Shown one piece after another: positions 34,478-42,679 of a DNA stretch of 55,902 nt. A model generated the notes under the pieces. The model made no database searches. It saw only the letters and a program-made list of their open reading frames with translations, and was not told where the DNA came from. The stretch is taken from assembly GCF_017312405.1 (NCBI RefSeq), contig NZ_BLTG01000065.1, forward strand, positions 1 to 55,902. The letters run 5' to 3'. Source of the stretch: Mycobacterium sp. PO1. GTDB taxonomy: Bacteria > Actinomycetota > Actinomycetes > Mycobacteriales > Mycobacteriaceae. The position numbers and the translations under genes were made by a program. How positions within the stretch are numbered: position 1 is the stretch's first letter; the number at the start of each line of letters is the position of its first letter.

Positions 34478-35622
34478 AGATTGCCCGCACCGCATCGGTG
34501 CTTGCCGCGGTCGGCTCGGCCGCCGCGCTGGCCGGCTGCTCCTCGGATCCCGCACCCGAGGCCGGGTCCGACGAACGTGCGGCCGCGGCCTACACCACCG
34601 ACCTGTCGGGCGTCTGTCCCGACACCGTGGTCATCCAGACCGGGTGGTTCCCGCAACCCGAACGCGGCTACCTGTACCAGCTCATCGGCACCGAGGGCGT
34701 GGTCGATGTGGACAAAGGCGCCTACGTCGGGCCGCTGGGCTCCACGGGCGTCGATCTGGAAGTGCGCGTCCGCGGCCCGTACGTCGGCGATCAGTCCGCG
34801 GTGTCCATGCTGTACCAGGATCCCGACATCCTGCTCGGCGAGATCAACACCGACGAGGCACTCAACCTCAACGCCGAGTTCCCGACGGTCTCGGTGTTCG
34901 CGCCGCTCGAGCAGAGCCCGCAGGTGCTGCTGTGGGACCCCGAGAAGCACGAGTTCGGCTCGATGGCCGACATCGGAGCCTCCGGCCTGCCGGTGCTGGT
35001 CTACGGCTCCGACGACCCCTGGGTCACCTACTTCGTCGAGGAAGGCCAGCTGACGGCGGGCCAGATCGATGACAGCTACGACGGTTCGCCGTCCCGGTTG
35101 GTGGCCAGCGGCGGCGACGTCGTGCAGCAGGGCTATGTCACCAGCGAGCCCTACACCTACCAGCACGACTTCCCGGAATGGGGCCAGCCGGTGGATTCGC
35201 TGCTGCTGGCCGAGGCCGGCTACAACCCGTACGAGAACGCACTCGGCGCCACCCCGGAGACCCTGGAGCAGCGCCGCGACTGCCTCGCCGGTCTGGTGCC
35301 GCTGCTCCAGCAGGCCCAGGTCGACTACATCAGCGATCCCGCACCGATGAACGAGCGGCTCGTCTCGATCGTCGAGGAGCTGGCCAGTTCGTGGACCTTG
35401 ACTCTGGACGCCAACGAGTTCGCCACCGAGACGATGCGGGAACGCGGCGTGGTCGGAAACGGCGCCGACGGAACGCTCGGCAACTTCGACCCGGCCCGCG
35501 TCGCGGAGTTCGCGGCGCGGGTGACACCGATTCTGGCCGAGTCCAACCCTGACTTCATCCCTGTCGACGACCCGGCGGTCGTCTACACCAACGAGTTCAT
35601 CGATCCGGAGATCGGCCTGTGA
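34465..35622 (+). CDS. ABC transporter substrate-binding lipoprotein (NMT1/SsuA-like)
   Basis: A 385-residue binding protein. The signal peptide ends in L-A-G-C-S-S (Cys about residue 25), so it is lipid-anchored outside the membrane. The mature protein has the NMT1/THI5-like periplasmic-binding layout used for nitrate, sulfonates, pyrimidine precursors and aromatic acids: V-V-I-Q-T-G-W-F-P-Q-P-E-R-G-Y at the start and G-G-D-V-V-Q-Q-G-Y-V-T-S-E-P-Y-T in the hinge. It partners the ATPase and permease encoded further down. GTGA overlap with the oxidase gene. Ligand unknown. Confidence 0.9.
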   Translation: MDVYKIARTASVLAAVGSAAALAGCSSDPAPEAGSDERAAAAYTTDLSGVCPDTVVIQTGWFPQPERGYLYQLIGTEGVVDVDKGAYVGPLGSTGVDLEVRVRGPYVGDQSAVSMLYQDPDILLGEINTDEALNLNAEFPTVSVFAPLEQSPQVLLWDPEKHEFGSMADIGASGLPVLVYGSDDPWVTYFVEEGQLTAGQIDDSYDGSPSRLVASGGDVVQQGYVTSEPYTYQHDFPEWGQPVDSLLLAEAGYNPYENALGATPETLEQRRDCLAGLVPLLQQAQVDYISDPAPMNERLVSIVEELASSWTLTLDANEFATETMRERGVVGNGADGTLGNFDPARVAEFAARVTPILAESNPDFIPVDDPAVVYTNEFIDPEIGL

Positions 35623-36911
35623 CGGTATCGGCCGATCTGGCCGACGAGCTCATCGCGCTCGTCGGCCGGCCGGGGGTGGAGACCAGACCCGAGGTGCTCC
35701 ACCGGTTGTCACGGGACTTCTCCTGGCTGTCACCGATCCTGTCGCGCGATCTGCGCTCGGTGCCCGCCTCCGTCGCGGTCAGTCCCGAGCACACCGATCA
35801 GGTCGCCGACGTGCTGGACTTCGCCTACCGGCGCCGGCTGGCGGTGACGCCGCGCGGCGCCGGCACCAGCAACTACGGCCAGTCCGTTCCGATGGCACCC
35901 GGCATCGTGCTCGACACCACCCGGCTCACCGGCATCAGCGACATCGACGCGGACAGCGTCCTCGTCGAGGCGGGCGTCACCTTCGCGGCGCTGGAAGAGG
36001 CGCTGGCCGAACACAACCGGGAGGTCGCGGTGATGCCGAGCACCGTGACCAGCACGGTCGCGGGCTTCCTGTCCGGCGGCAACCAGGGCATCGGCTCCAT
36101 CGAGTTCGGTTCCATCTGGGACGGCTGGGTCCGGGGCCTCACCGTCGTCGGTTGCGTGCAGGACCCCGAACCCGTTGACATCACCGGCGATTCGATGGGC
36201 CGGCACCTGCACGCCTACGGCACCACCGGCATCATCACCCGAGCCAGGTTGGGTACCGCGCCCAAGCGGGACCGCACCGTGCTGTTCGCCGCGTTCGACA
36301 CGCTCGCCGCGGCCAGCCGGGCCGGACGCGAGCTGATGGATCTCCCGGTATTGCCACGCGCGATCTCGGTCGACGACCGCGCCGTCTGGGAGACCTTCAT
36401 CGCGCACGACGGTCACGACGGCGCGGTGCTGCTGCGCGCCATGCTCGAGGTGGGCACCGCCGAGGCGGCCCGCACGATCACTGGCGCGGCCGGGGGCCGG
36501 GTCACGGCGATCGACGACACCGCCGTGCGCGCGATGACCAGCAGCGTCTACAACCACAGCACGCTGCGGGCTCACCGCTGCGACCCAGGGCTGGCGGCGG
36601 TGCAGATCCGCGGCGACGCCGTGGTCGAACACGAAAAGGCCGTCCGCGCAGCGCTTCCGGACGCCCGCATCCATCTGGACGGGAACGCCCCCCGGCGTTA
36701 CGGCAAGGGCTTCTCGGGCCTGCTGCTGTCCACGTGGGTCGACGACGAGACGCTGACCAGAGGCATCGAGGCCCTCCGTGCGCTGGGAGTCGTGGTCGTC
36801 AACCCGCACACCTGGCTCGTCGGCAGCCACGGTGGCCTCGACGGCTACCTGGCGGCGGCGGCCACATTCGATCCGCGCGGACTGCTCAACCCGGGCAAGC
36901 TGATGCCATGA
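35619..36911 (+). CDS. FAD-dependent oxidoreductase (VAO/GlcD-like)
   Basis: A 430-residue flavoenzyme of the vanillyl-alcohol-oxidase/GlcD class. The FAD-binding PCMH domain (about 40-215) shows V-T-P-R-G-A-G-T-S-N-Y-G-Q-S and G-G-N-Q-G-I-G-S-I-E-F-G; the C-terminal cap ends with the family's F-D-P-R-G-L-L-N-P-G-K-L. No His/Cys flavinylation motif is evident, so the FAD is probably non-covalent. Such enzymes oxidise 2-hydroxy acids, alcohols or aromatic compounds. It starts in the binding-protein stop (GTGA) and ends in the GntR start (ATGA), so it probably acts on the imported compound. Confidence 0.88.
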   Translation: MTVSADLADELIALVGRPGVETRPEVLHRLSRDFSWLSPILSRDLRSVPASVAVSPEHTDQVADVLDFAYRRRLAVTPRGAGTSNYGQSVPMAPGIVLDTTRLTGISDIDADSVLVEAGVTFAALEEALAEHNREVAVMPSTVTSTVAGFLSGGNQGIGSIEFGSIWDGWVRGLTVVGCVQDPEPVDITGDSMGRHLHAYGTTGIITRARLGTAPKRDRTVLFAAFDTLAAASRAGRELMDLPVLPRAISVDDRAVWETFIAHDGHDGAVLLRAMLEVGTAEAARTITGAAGGRVTAIDDTAVRAMTSSVYNHSTLRAHRCDPGLAAVQIRGDAVVEHEKAVRAALPDARIHLDGNAPRRYGKGFSGLLLSTWVDDETLTRGIEALRALGVVVVNPHTWLVGSHGGLDGYLAAAATFDPRGLLNPGKLMP

Positions 36912-37588
36912 CCGACGCACTGACCCGCCGATCGCGCCTGGACCCGCTGCACGAACGTGTGGCCCACCGTCTGCGCGAAGAGATCATCAAGGGCTGGCGT
37001 GCCCCCGGAACGGCGCTCGGCGAGGCGGAGGTCGCCGCCGAGCTCGGTGTCTCACGCAACCCGGTGCGCGAAGCCGTGCGAGTGCTGGAAGCCGAAGGTT
37101 TCCTGGTGTCACGGCCGGGGCGCGGCGTGGTCGTCGCGCGCCTCGACGAAGACGAAGCACGAAGCATTCTCGAGGTCCGGGCGAACCTGGAAACGCTCAT
37201 CGCCCGCTCGGCAGCGCAACGGCGCACCGACGCGCACCTGGCGCAACTGCATCGGGTGATGGGCGAGGCCGAAGCCGCGATGGCGCAGGATCGCCTCGAC
37301 GACCTGGCCGCCCTCAACACCGAGTACCACGATCTGCTGGCACAGGCCAGCGGCAATCAGGTCGCGCGCCGCATAATCGCCGATCTGATGAAGAAGGTGG
37401 CGTGGATGTACTCGGTGGACATCGCCAACCGGGCAGCGTCGTCGTGGCACGAACACGCCGACCTGCTCAACGCCATCGAAGCCGCCGACGTAGAAGGGGC
37501 CGATCAGTTGATGAGCGTGCACATCGCCAACGCCACCAAGGACTTCTCGTTGAAGTACCGGCGCGACCCGATCGAGGAGATGCTGTGA
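36908..37588 (+). CDS. GntR-family (FCD-type) regulator inside the transport operon
   Basis: A 226-residue regulator with the winged helix at about 12-80 (A-E-V-A-A-E-L-G-V-S-R-N-P-V-R-E-A-V-R) and an FCD ligand domain at about 90-215 (E-V-R-A-N-L-E, L-N-T-E-Y-H-D-L-L and H-E-H-A-D-L-L-N-A-I). The four-base overlaps on both sides show it is translated as part of the operon. It is the natural candidate to bind TGTATACA at the operon start, with the substrate or oxidation product as inducer. Confidence 0.93.
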   Translation: MTDALTRRSRLDPLHERVAHRLREEIIKGWRAPGTALGEAEVAAELGVSRNPVREAVRVLEAEGFLVSRPGRGVVVARLDEDEARSILEVRANLETLIARSAAQRRTDAHLAQLHRVMGEAEAAMAQDRLDDLAALNTEYHDLLAQASGNQVARRIIADLMKKVAWMYSVDIANRAASSWHEHADLLNAIEAADVEGADQLMSVHIANATKDFSLKYRRDPIEEML

Positions 37589-38349
37589 GCGCCGTCGCCG
37601 TCGCACCCAACGACACTGTCGTACAAGGCCTTCGACTATCAGGCGTGAGCATGCGCTACCCGGACGGCACCGAAGTGCTCGACGGCGTCGATCTGGAGGT
37701 GACGCCCGGACAGATGGTGAGCATCGTCGGCGCGTCCGGTTGCGGGAAGTCCACGGTGCTCAAACTCGCCTCGGGTCTGCTGCGTCCCACCGCCGGAACG
37801 GTGTCGGTGCGCGGGGAGCTGGGTTACGTCTTCCAGGACCCCACGCTCATGCCGTGGCGCACCCTGATCGGCAACGTCGGCTACCTGGCCGAGCTCAACG
37901 GCGTCAAGAGGGCCGAACGTCGCCGCCTCGCCCAGCAGGCCATTGACCGCGTGAACCTCTCCGGTTTCGAAAAGCACTACCCGCGACAGCTTTCCGGTGG
38001 CATGCGGATGCGGGCGTCGATCGCCCGATCGCTGACGCTACGCCCGGACGTCTTCCTGTTCGACGAGCCGTTCGGCGCACTGGACGAACTGAGCCGCGAA
38101 CGACTCAACGACGAACTCATCGAGGTCTTCCGGGACGCCCCGTTCGCCGGGGTGTTCGTGACGCATTCCATCGCCGAGGCGGTGTACCTGGGCACCCGGG
38201 TGCTGGTCATGTCGCCGCGGCCGGGTCGCATCGTTGCCGACATCGACGTGCCGTTTGCCTACCCGCGTGGCGACGACTTGCGCTACTCGGCGCAGTTCGC
38301 CGAAGTCTGCGCCGCGGCCTCCGAGGCGTTGCGGGCGGTGAGCCGATGA
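37585..38349 (+). CDS. ABC transporter ATPase (SsuB/TauB-like)
   Basis: A 254-residue ATPase. Walker A G-A-S-G-C-G-K-S-T, Q-loop V-F-Q-D-P-T-L-M-P-W-R, signature L-S-G-G-M-R-M-R, Walker B V-F-L-F-D-E-P-F-G-A-L-D and switch H-S-I-A-E-A are all present. The L-M-P-W-R-T Q-loop is typical of the nitrate/sulfonate/taurine importer group. GTG 37585 overlaps the gntR stop; ATGA overlap with the permease. Confidence 0.94.
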   Translation: MSAVAVAPNDTVVQGLRLSGVSMRYPDGTEVLDGVDLEVTPGQMVSIVGASGCGKSTVLKLASGLLRPTAGTVSVRGELGYVFQDPTLMPWRTLIGNVGYLAELNGVKRAERRRLAQQAIDRVNLSGFEKHYPRQLSGGMRMRASIARSLTLRPDVFLFDEPFGALDELSRERLNDELIEVFRDAPFAGVFVTHSIAEAVYLGTRVLVMSPRPGRIVADIDVPFAYPRGDDLRYSAQFAEVCAAASEALRAVSR

Positions 38350-39197
38350 GCACGACCACCGAAGAACCGCGAGTCCTCGCTGCGTCCACGACCACCGCGA
38401 CGCCACGTCGCGCGGCGGCGCACCGCGCCCGTCGCATCGTGCTTCCCGCACTGGTGCTGTTGGCCGGTCTGGCGCTGTGGGTGGCGGTCACGTACCTGGT
38501 GCTCGACGAGCGCCGCCGATTCCTGCTGCCGCCGCCGTGGGCGGTCGCCCACACCGGTCTGGTCGACCCAGTTTCGCGTTCGGCCATCGTCGCCGCGCTG
38601 ACCCAGACCGCGACGGTCGCGTTGACCGGGCTCGGGGTAGCCGTGCTCGTCGGTGTCACGATCGCGGTGCTGATGAGCCAGGCCCGCTGGCTCGAGGAGT
38701 CGATCTATCCGTACGCGGTGATCGTTCAGACGCTGCCGATCGTCGCGATCGTGCCGTTGGTCGGGTTGTGGCTCGGGTTCAACTTCTCCAGCCGGGTCAT
38801 CGTGTGCGTGGTGATGAGCCTGTTTCCGATCATCACCAACACCCTGTTCGGGCTCAAGTCCGCCGACCCGGGCCTGCACGACTTGGCCACCCTGCACAAC
38901 GCGTCGCGCTGGACCCGGTTGCGCACCATCGCCTTCCCGAATGCGCTGCCCGCGATGTTCACCGGGATCCGGATCGCCGGCGGGCTGTCGGTGATCGGCG
39001 CGATCGTCAGCGACTTCTTCTTCCGCCAGGGCTATCCGGGGATCGGCCGGCTGCTCGACATCTACCGGGCGAACCTCAACTATGAGGGCCTCATCGCCGC
39101 GATCTTCGCGTCCTCGTCGCTGGGCATCGTCGTGTTCTGGTTCATCGGGTGGTTGGGGCAGCGGGTGACCGGAGCGTGGACGGGGCCGGGCCGATGA
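38346..39197 (+). CDS. ABC transporter permease (SsuC/TauC-like)
   Basis: A 283-residue inner-membrane permease with six helices. The EAA-type coupling loop (D-L-A-T-L-H-N-A-S-R-W-T-R-L-R-T-I-A-F-P) lies near residue 190, followed by the conserved A-L-P-A-M-F-T-G-I-R-I. The N-terminal 30 residues are basic and cytoplasmic. Four-base overlaps with the ATPase and the VOC gene. Probably a homodimer with the ATPase pair. Confidence 0.93.
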   Translation: MSTTTEEPRVLAASTTTATPRRAAAHRARRIVLPALVLLAGLALWVAVTYLVLDERRRFLLPPPWAVAHTGLVDPVSRSAIVAALTQTATVALTGLGVAVLVGVTIAVLMSQARWLEESIYPYAVIVQTLPIVAIVPLVGLWLGFNFSSRVIVCVVMSLFPIITNTLFGLKSADPGLHDLATLHNASRWTRLRTIAFPNALPAMFTGIRIAGGLSVIGAIVSDFFFRQGYPGIGRLLDIYRANLNYEGLIAAIFASSSLGIVVFWFIGWLGQRVTGAWTGPGR

Positions 39198-39568
39198 GCG
39201 CACGCTTGGACCACATCGCGGTCGAGGTCGGCGATTTCGACGACCGCATCGCAATGTTGCAGCAGCTCGGCATGGTGGTGCGACGGGTCGGCTCGCTCAG
39301 CGCCGACCCCGGCCGCAGGATCGCGATGCTCTCCGATGAACGCGGGTTCAAGCTCGAGCTCATCGAGTCCGGCGCCGACGGGCTGGCTCACCTCGCCTTC
39401 GAGGTCGATGACGTCGACGCGGCGGCCGCGTCACCTCCACCGCCGCTGCAGGTGACGCGCCCGCCCTACCGCCTGGGTGCGGCCAGGGCCGATTCGGCGA
39501 TGCTGACCGACGACGGCGGGTTGACCGTGCAGTTCGTCCGCTACGACGCCGACAGCCCCGATCGGTGA
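39194..39568 (+). CDS. VOC-superfamily (glyoxalase-like) protein
   Basis: A 124-residue single-module VOC protein. Two beta-alpha-beta-beta-beta units are visible, beginning L-D-H-I-A-V-E-V and L-A-H-L-A-F-E-V. Metal-ligand candidates are H7, E53 (in K-L-E-L-I-E), H64 and the late Q (V-Q-F-V). The pattern resembles methylmalonyl-CoA epimerase or glyoxalase I types. The ATG sits in the permease stop (ATGA), so it closes the operon. It may process the oxidised product. Confidence 0.85.
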   Translation: MSARLDHIAVEVGDFDDRIAMLQQLGMVVRRVGSLSADPGRRIAMLSDERGFKLELIESGADGLAHLAFEVDDVDAAAASPPPPLQVTRPPYRLGAARADSAMLTDDGGLTVQFVRYDADSPDR

Positions 39569-39569
39569 C

Positions 39570-40358
39570 TCACGGTACGACCAGAGCGGCGTCGCGCAGA
39601 TCCGTGATCAGCATGTGCCCGGGGGCGTGACCGATCGCCACCGGCGGGCGAGACTGCATGACGGCCGCCTGCGGTGTCACACCGCAAGCCCAGAAGACGG
39701 GTATCTCACCCGGCAGCACGGTCACCGGTTCACCGAAGTCAGGCGCCGCGAGATCGGCGATACCCAGCGCGGCCGGATCGCCGACGTGCACCGGGGCGCC
39801 GTGCACCGAGGGATAACGCGAGGTGATACGCACCGCGTCGGCGACCTGTTCAGGCGCCACCGGCCGCATGGACACCACGAGCGGGCCGCTCATCCGCCCG
39901 GCCGAGCGGCACATGCGGCTGGTCCGGTACATCGGCACGTTGCGCCCCTGTTCGATGTGGCGCATCGCCACCCCTGAATCCTGCAGTGCCGCTTCGAAGG
40001 TGAAACTACAGCCGATCAGGAAGGCGACGAGGTCCTCGGTCCAGAACTCGACCACATCGCTGGGCTCGGCGACGAGCTCTCCGTCGACGTAGACCCGGTA
40101 GGCCGGCAGGTCGGTGCGGATGTCGCCGTCGGGAAGCATTGGGCCGCTGCGGTTTCCGGGTTCGAGGACGTCGAGTACCGGGCAGGCCTTCGGGTTCCGC
40201 TGAGCGAACAGCAGCACGTCGTAGGCATGGTCGCGCGGCACGGCGATCAGGTTGGCCTGGGCGTAACCCGCCGACCATCCCGCGGTCGGAACCCTGAGCC
40301 CGGCGCGGAATCGGGTCCGCGCCTGCGCGGGCGGGATACCGGCCGGATCAGCGGACAT
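39570..40358 (-). CDS. DUF1445 / D-glutamate-cyclase-like protein (YcsI family)
   Basis: A 262-residue protein of the DUF1445 family (B. subtilis YcsI; related to D-glutamate cyclase), often labelled putative hydro-lyase. Family marks: G-Y-A-Q-A-N-L-I-A-V-P near residue 31, C-P-V-L-D, and the C-terminal F-W-A-C-G-V-T-P-Q / I-G-H-A-P-G-H-M-L-I-T-D. It follows the NRAMP-like gene by nine bases, the same pairing as ycsG-ycsI. The 5-oxoprolinase subunits that accompany ycsGI in Bacillus are not in the window. Confidence 0.88.
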   Translation of the reverse strand: MSADPAGIPPAQARTRFRAGLRVPTAGWSAGYAQANLIAVPRDHAYDVLLFAQRNPKACPVLDVLEPGNRSGPMLPDGDIRTDLPAYRVYVDGELVAEPSDVVEFWTEDLVAFLIGCSFTFEAALQDSGVAMRHIEQGRNVPMYRTSRMCRSAGRMSGPLVVSMRPVAPEQVADAVRITSRYPSVHGAPVHVGDPAALGIADLAAPDFGEPVTVLPGEIPVFWACGVTPQAAVMQSRPPVAIGHAPGHMLITDLRDAALVVP

Positions 40359-40367
40359 GGGCGGGGA

Positions 40368-41612
40368 TCAGCTCCACACCCCGGGCAGCTCGCTCAGCGA
40401 CATCCACCCGAGGTACAGCGTCAACAGCCACACGGCCAGCGCAATCACCTTCAGCCACAGCGGATACCGATATCCGCCGAGCAGGTCGCGGCGCATCCAG
40501 GCCACCCAGACCACGATGGTGAAACCGATCGGCAGGATCAACCCGTTGAACGCGCCGGCGAAGATGAGCAGCTTCACCGGCGCGGCGCCGAGCAGCACGA
40601 AAAGCGCGGCGCTGACCGCGATGAAACCCACCGTCAACACGTTCTGCCGACGCCGGGACGTCTCCGATCTGGTGAGAAAGGACACCGAGGTGTACGCCGC
40701 ACCGATCACCGACGTGATCGATGCCGCCCAGAGGATGACGCCGAAGAAGACACCACCGGCGGTGCCGAGGGCGGTCTCGAAAGCCGAGGCGGTCGGATTG
40801 TCTTTCGCCAGGGCGACGCCGCCGGCGGTCACACCCAGGATCGCCAGGAACAGCAACGCCCGCATGACACCGGTGACGAGGATGCCGTACACCGAGGCGG
40901 TGGTGATGCGTCCGACGTTGGCGGGTCCGGTGATGCCGGTGTCGAGCATCCGGTGCGCACCGGCGTAGGTGATGTAGCCCCCCACGGTGCCGCCGACGAT
41001 CGTCGTGATGGCGAGGAAGTCGATCGACTCGGGCAGCACCGCGTTGCGCAGCGCCTCACCGAGCGGTGGCCGCGACACGATGGCGGTGTAGGCGGTCATC
41101 GCGATCATTCCGGCCCCGAGGACGACGACGATCCGGTCCAGCGCGACGCCGGCCCGCTTGCTCAGGAACACGCCGATGGCGATCAGCGCGGAAACCGCAC
41201 CTCCGATGCGCGGGTCGAGGCCGAACATCGCGTCGGTACCCAGCCCCGCCCCGCTGGTGTTGCCGATGTTGAAGACCAGGCCGCCCAGTACCACCAGGGC
41301 CGCCAATGCATAGCCGACACCCGGCAGTACCCGGTTGCCGAGCTCGTGGGCGCGCAACCCCGAGACGCCGATCACCCGCCACACGTTCAACTGCACGGCG
41401 AAGTCGATGACGATCGACGCGACGATCGCGAAGGCGAAGGCGGCACCGAGGCGCATGGTGAAGTCGGTGGTCTGGGTGATGAAGCCGGGCCCGACCGCGC
41501 TGGTCGCCATCAGGAACATGGCCCCCAGCAGAGCCACCCGCGTCGATTCCGCGGGCGGTCGAGGCTTTTCGGACACGTCGGGGTCGAGCGCGGGGCGTTC
41601 GGGCGTTGTCAT
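40368..41612 (-). CDS. NRAMP-like transporter (YcsG family)
   Basis: A 414-residue membrane protein with about 11 helices in the NRAMP/LeuT-type fold. The first helix carries S-A-V-G-P-G-F-I-T-Q-T-T-D-F in place of the classical metal-binding D-P-G-N, so metal transport cannot be assumed; the YcsG group may carry an organic substrate. ATG 41612 is chosen at M-T-T-P-E-R-P. The Shine-Dalgarno region lies within a 13-base palindrome (41615-41627). In one operon with the YcsI-like gene. Confidence 0.88.
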   Translation of the reverse strand: MTTPERPALDPDVSEKPRPPAESTRVALLGAMFLMATSAVGPGFITQTTDFTMRLGAAFAFAIVASIVIDFAVQLNVWRVIGVSGLRAHELGNRVLPGVGYALAALVVLGGLVFNIGNTSGAGLGTDAMFGLDPRIGGAVSALIAIGVFLSKRAGVALDRIVVVLGAGMIAMTAYTAIVSRPPLGEALRNAVLPESIDFLAITTIVGGTVGGYITYAGAHRMLDTGITGPANVGRITTASVYGILVTGVMRALLFLAILGVTAGGVALAKDNPTASAFETALGTAGGVFFGVILWAASITSVIGAAYTSVSFLTRSETSRRRQNVLTVGFIAVSAALFVLLGAAPVKLLIFAGAFNGLILPIGFTIVVWVAWMRRDLLGGYRYPLWLKVIALAVWLLTLYLGWMSLSELPGVWS

Positions 41613-41660
41613 GTGTGAGGTCCTCACCGTCGCCGCAGTGGTTGGCCGCTGACTGACACC

Positions 41661-41681
41661 GTCGTGCAATCGATGCACGAC
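41661..41681. promoter_or_regulatory. Perfect inverted repeat upstream of the NRAMP-like gene (candidate operator)
   Basis: GTCGTGCA-N5-TGCACGAC, a perfect 8+5+8 repeat, stands 48 bases before the NRAMP-like start. A second palindrome, GTGAGGTCCTCAC (41615-41627), covers the ribosome-binding region, and GGCGAT-CA-ATCGCC (41696-41709) lies beyond. No regulator gene is adjacent, so the binding protein is unknown. Confidence 0.6.
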
Positions 41682-41731
41682 TACCCGAACGGTCGGGCGA
41701 TCAATCGCCGATCTTCAGATCAGGGTCACGG

Positions 41732-42199
41732 TCAGGACCTGCGGAACACCACCCAGCGCATCGCGGAGTACATGTAGACCGCTTCGCAGGCGCCGGCCAG
41801 CATGCGCGCCACCCGGTAGTCCAGGCCCAGCGCGGTCAGCGCCGACGACACCGCGAGGATGAACGCGACGTAGTTGATCACCACCACGACGACGTAGACG
41901 CTCAGCTGTGGCCCCACCGGGGCATGCGAACGAAAGTTGAAATACCGGTTCAGCGCGTAGCTCAGCCCGAACGCGCACCCGTAGGCGACGCTGACCGCGG
42001 CCGGGTAGGGCACGCCGAGTAGGCCGTGCAGGCTCACCAGCAGAACCAGGTCCACCCCGAAGGTGAAGCTGTTGATGAGGCAGAAGCCCAGGAAAGTGGG
42101 GGCGACCAGGCCGGCCAGCCCGAACGGCAGCCGCGCCACGAGGTGCGCACACCAGCTGTGGAAGCGCTGCGGCGGGCCGAGTGCCACGTCGACGGACAC
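41732..42199 (-). CDS. GtrA-family membrane protein
   Basis: A 155-residue protein with four helices typical of GtrA, a small family that helps flip or transfer polyprenyl-linked sugars. The conserved Y-A-L-N-R-Y-F-N-F-R loop (about residue 90) is present, followed by the last two helices and the ending R-W-V-V-F-R-R. The start is uncertain: GTG 42199 gives V-S-V-D-V-A-L-G; the frame remains open upstream to 42262. No glycosyltransferase gene is adjacent. Confidence 0.82.
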   Translation of the reverse strand: MSVDVALGPPQRFHSWCAHLVARLPFGLAGLVAPTFLGFCLINSFTFGVDLVLLVSLHGLLGVPYPAAVSVAYGCAFGLSYALNRYFNFRSHAPVGPQLSVYVVVVVINYVAFILAVSSALTALGLDYRVARMLAGACEAVYMYSAMRWVVFRRS

Positions 42200-42278
42200 G
42201 TGACCACTGTGGCGTCGGCAGGTGTCGGTTCCGTGAGCGGGCCGCGAACACCAGGCCACCACTGTCTTTACGCGATGC

Positions 42279-42632
42279 TCAGTACACCACCCGGAACCCG
42301 CCGATCAGCCCGACGGTGTTGCCATCTGGATCGCTGATCCGGCTCAGTCGCACCCCTTTGTCCGCCGCGCTGATCTCACCCGGATGCAGACCGCGCCGGC
42401 GCAGATCGTCGACATGCTGGTCGAGGTCGTCGACCGCGAAGTTCAGGTACGCCTGCCCCGCGGCGGATTCGTCGGCGAACACCTGCACCCAGGCGCCGGG
42501 CAGCACCTGCCACTCGACCAGCGAGGGCATCGGATTGTTGTCTTCGGGGCGGTCGAACAACGCGGTGTACCACCGCCTGCTGGCCTCGATGTCGGTCACC
42601 GGGACGACGGCCAGCACGTGCGAGATCGGCAT
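42279..42632 (-). CDS. VOC-superfamily (glyoxalase-like) protein
   Basis: A 117-residue VOC protein beginning H-V-L-A-V-V-P-V-T-D-I-E-A-S-R-R-W-Y and ending with the usual I-S-D-P-D-G-N-T-V-G-L-I. Metal-ligand positions are only partly kept (first His in S-H-V; second replaced by N in L-N-F-A-V), so a binding or resistance role is as likely as catalysis. ATG 42632 with AGAGGA upstream. Confidence 0.85.
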   Translation of the reverse strand: MPISHVLAVVPVTDIEASRRWYTALFDRPEDNNPMPSLVEWQVLPGAWVQVFADESAAGQAYLNFAVDDLDQHVDDLRRRGLHPGEISAADKGVRLSRISDPDGNTVGLIGGFRVVY

Positions 42633-42679
42633 GTGATCCTCTCTTTCTCCCCAGTACCGACCCGCACGTCGGCCAGAAG

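Noticed and set aside
40227..41618. A long plus-strand frame across the NRAMP-like and DUF1445 genes
   Set aside because: Low-complexity Gly/Arg/Asp-rich product and full overlap with two recognisable genes on the other strand.
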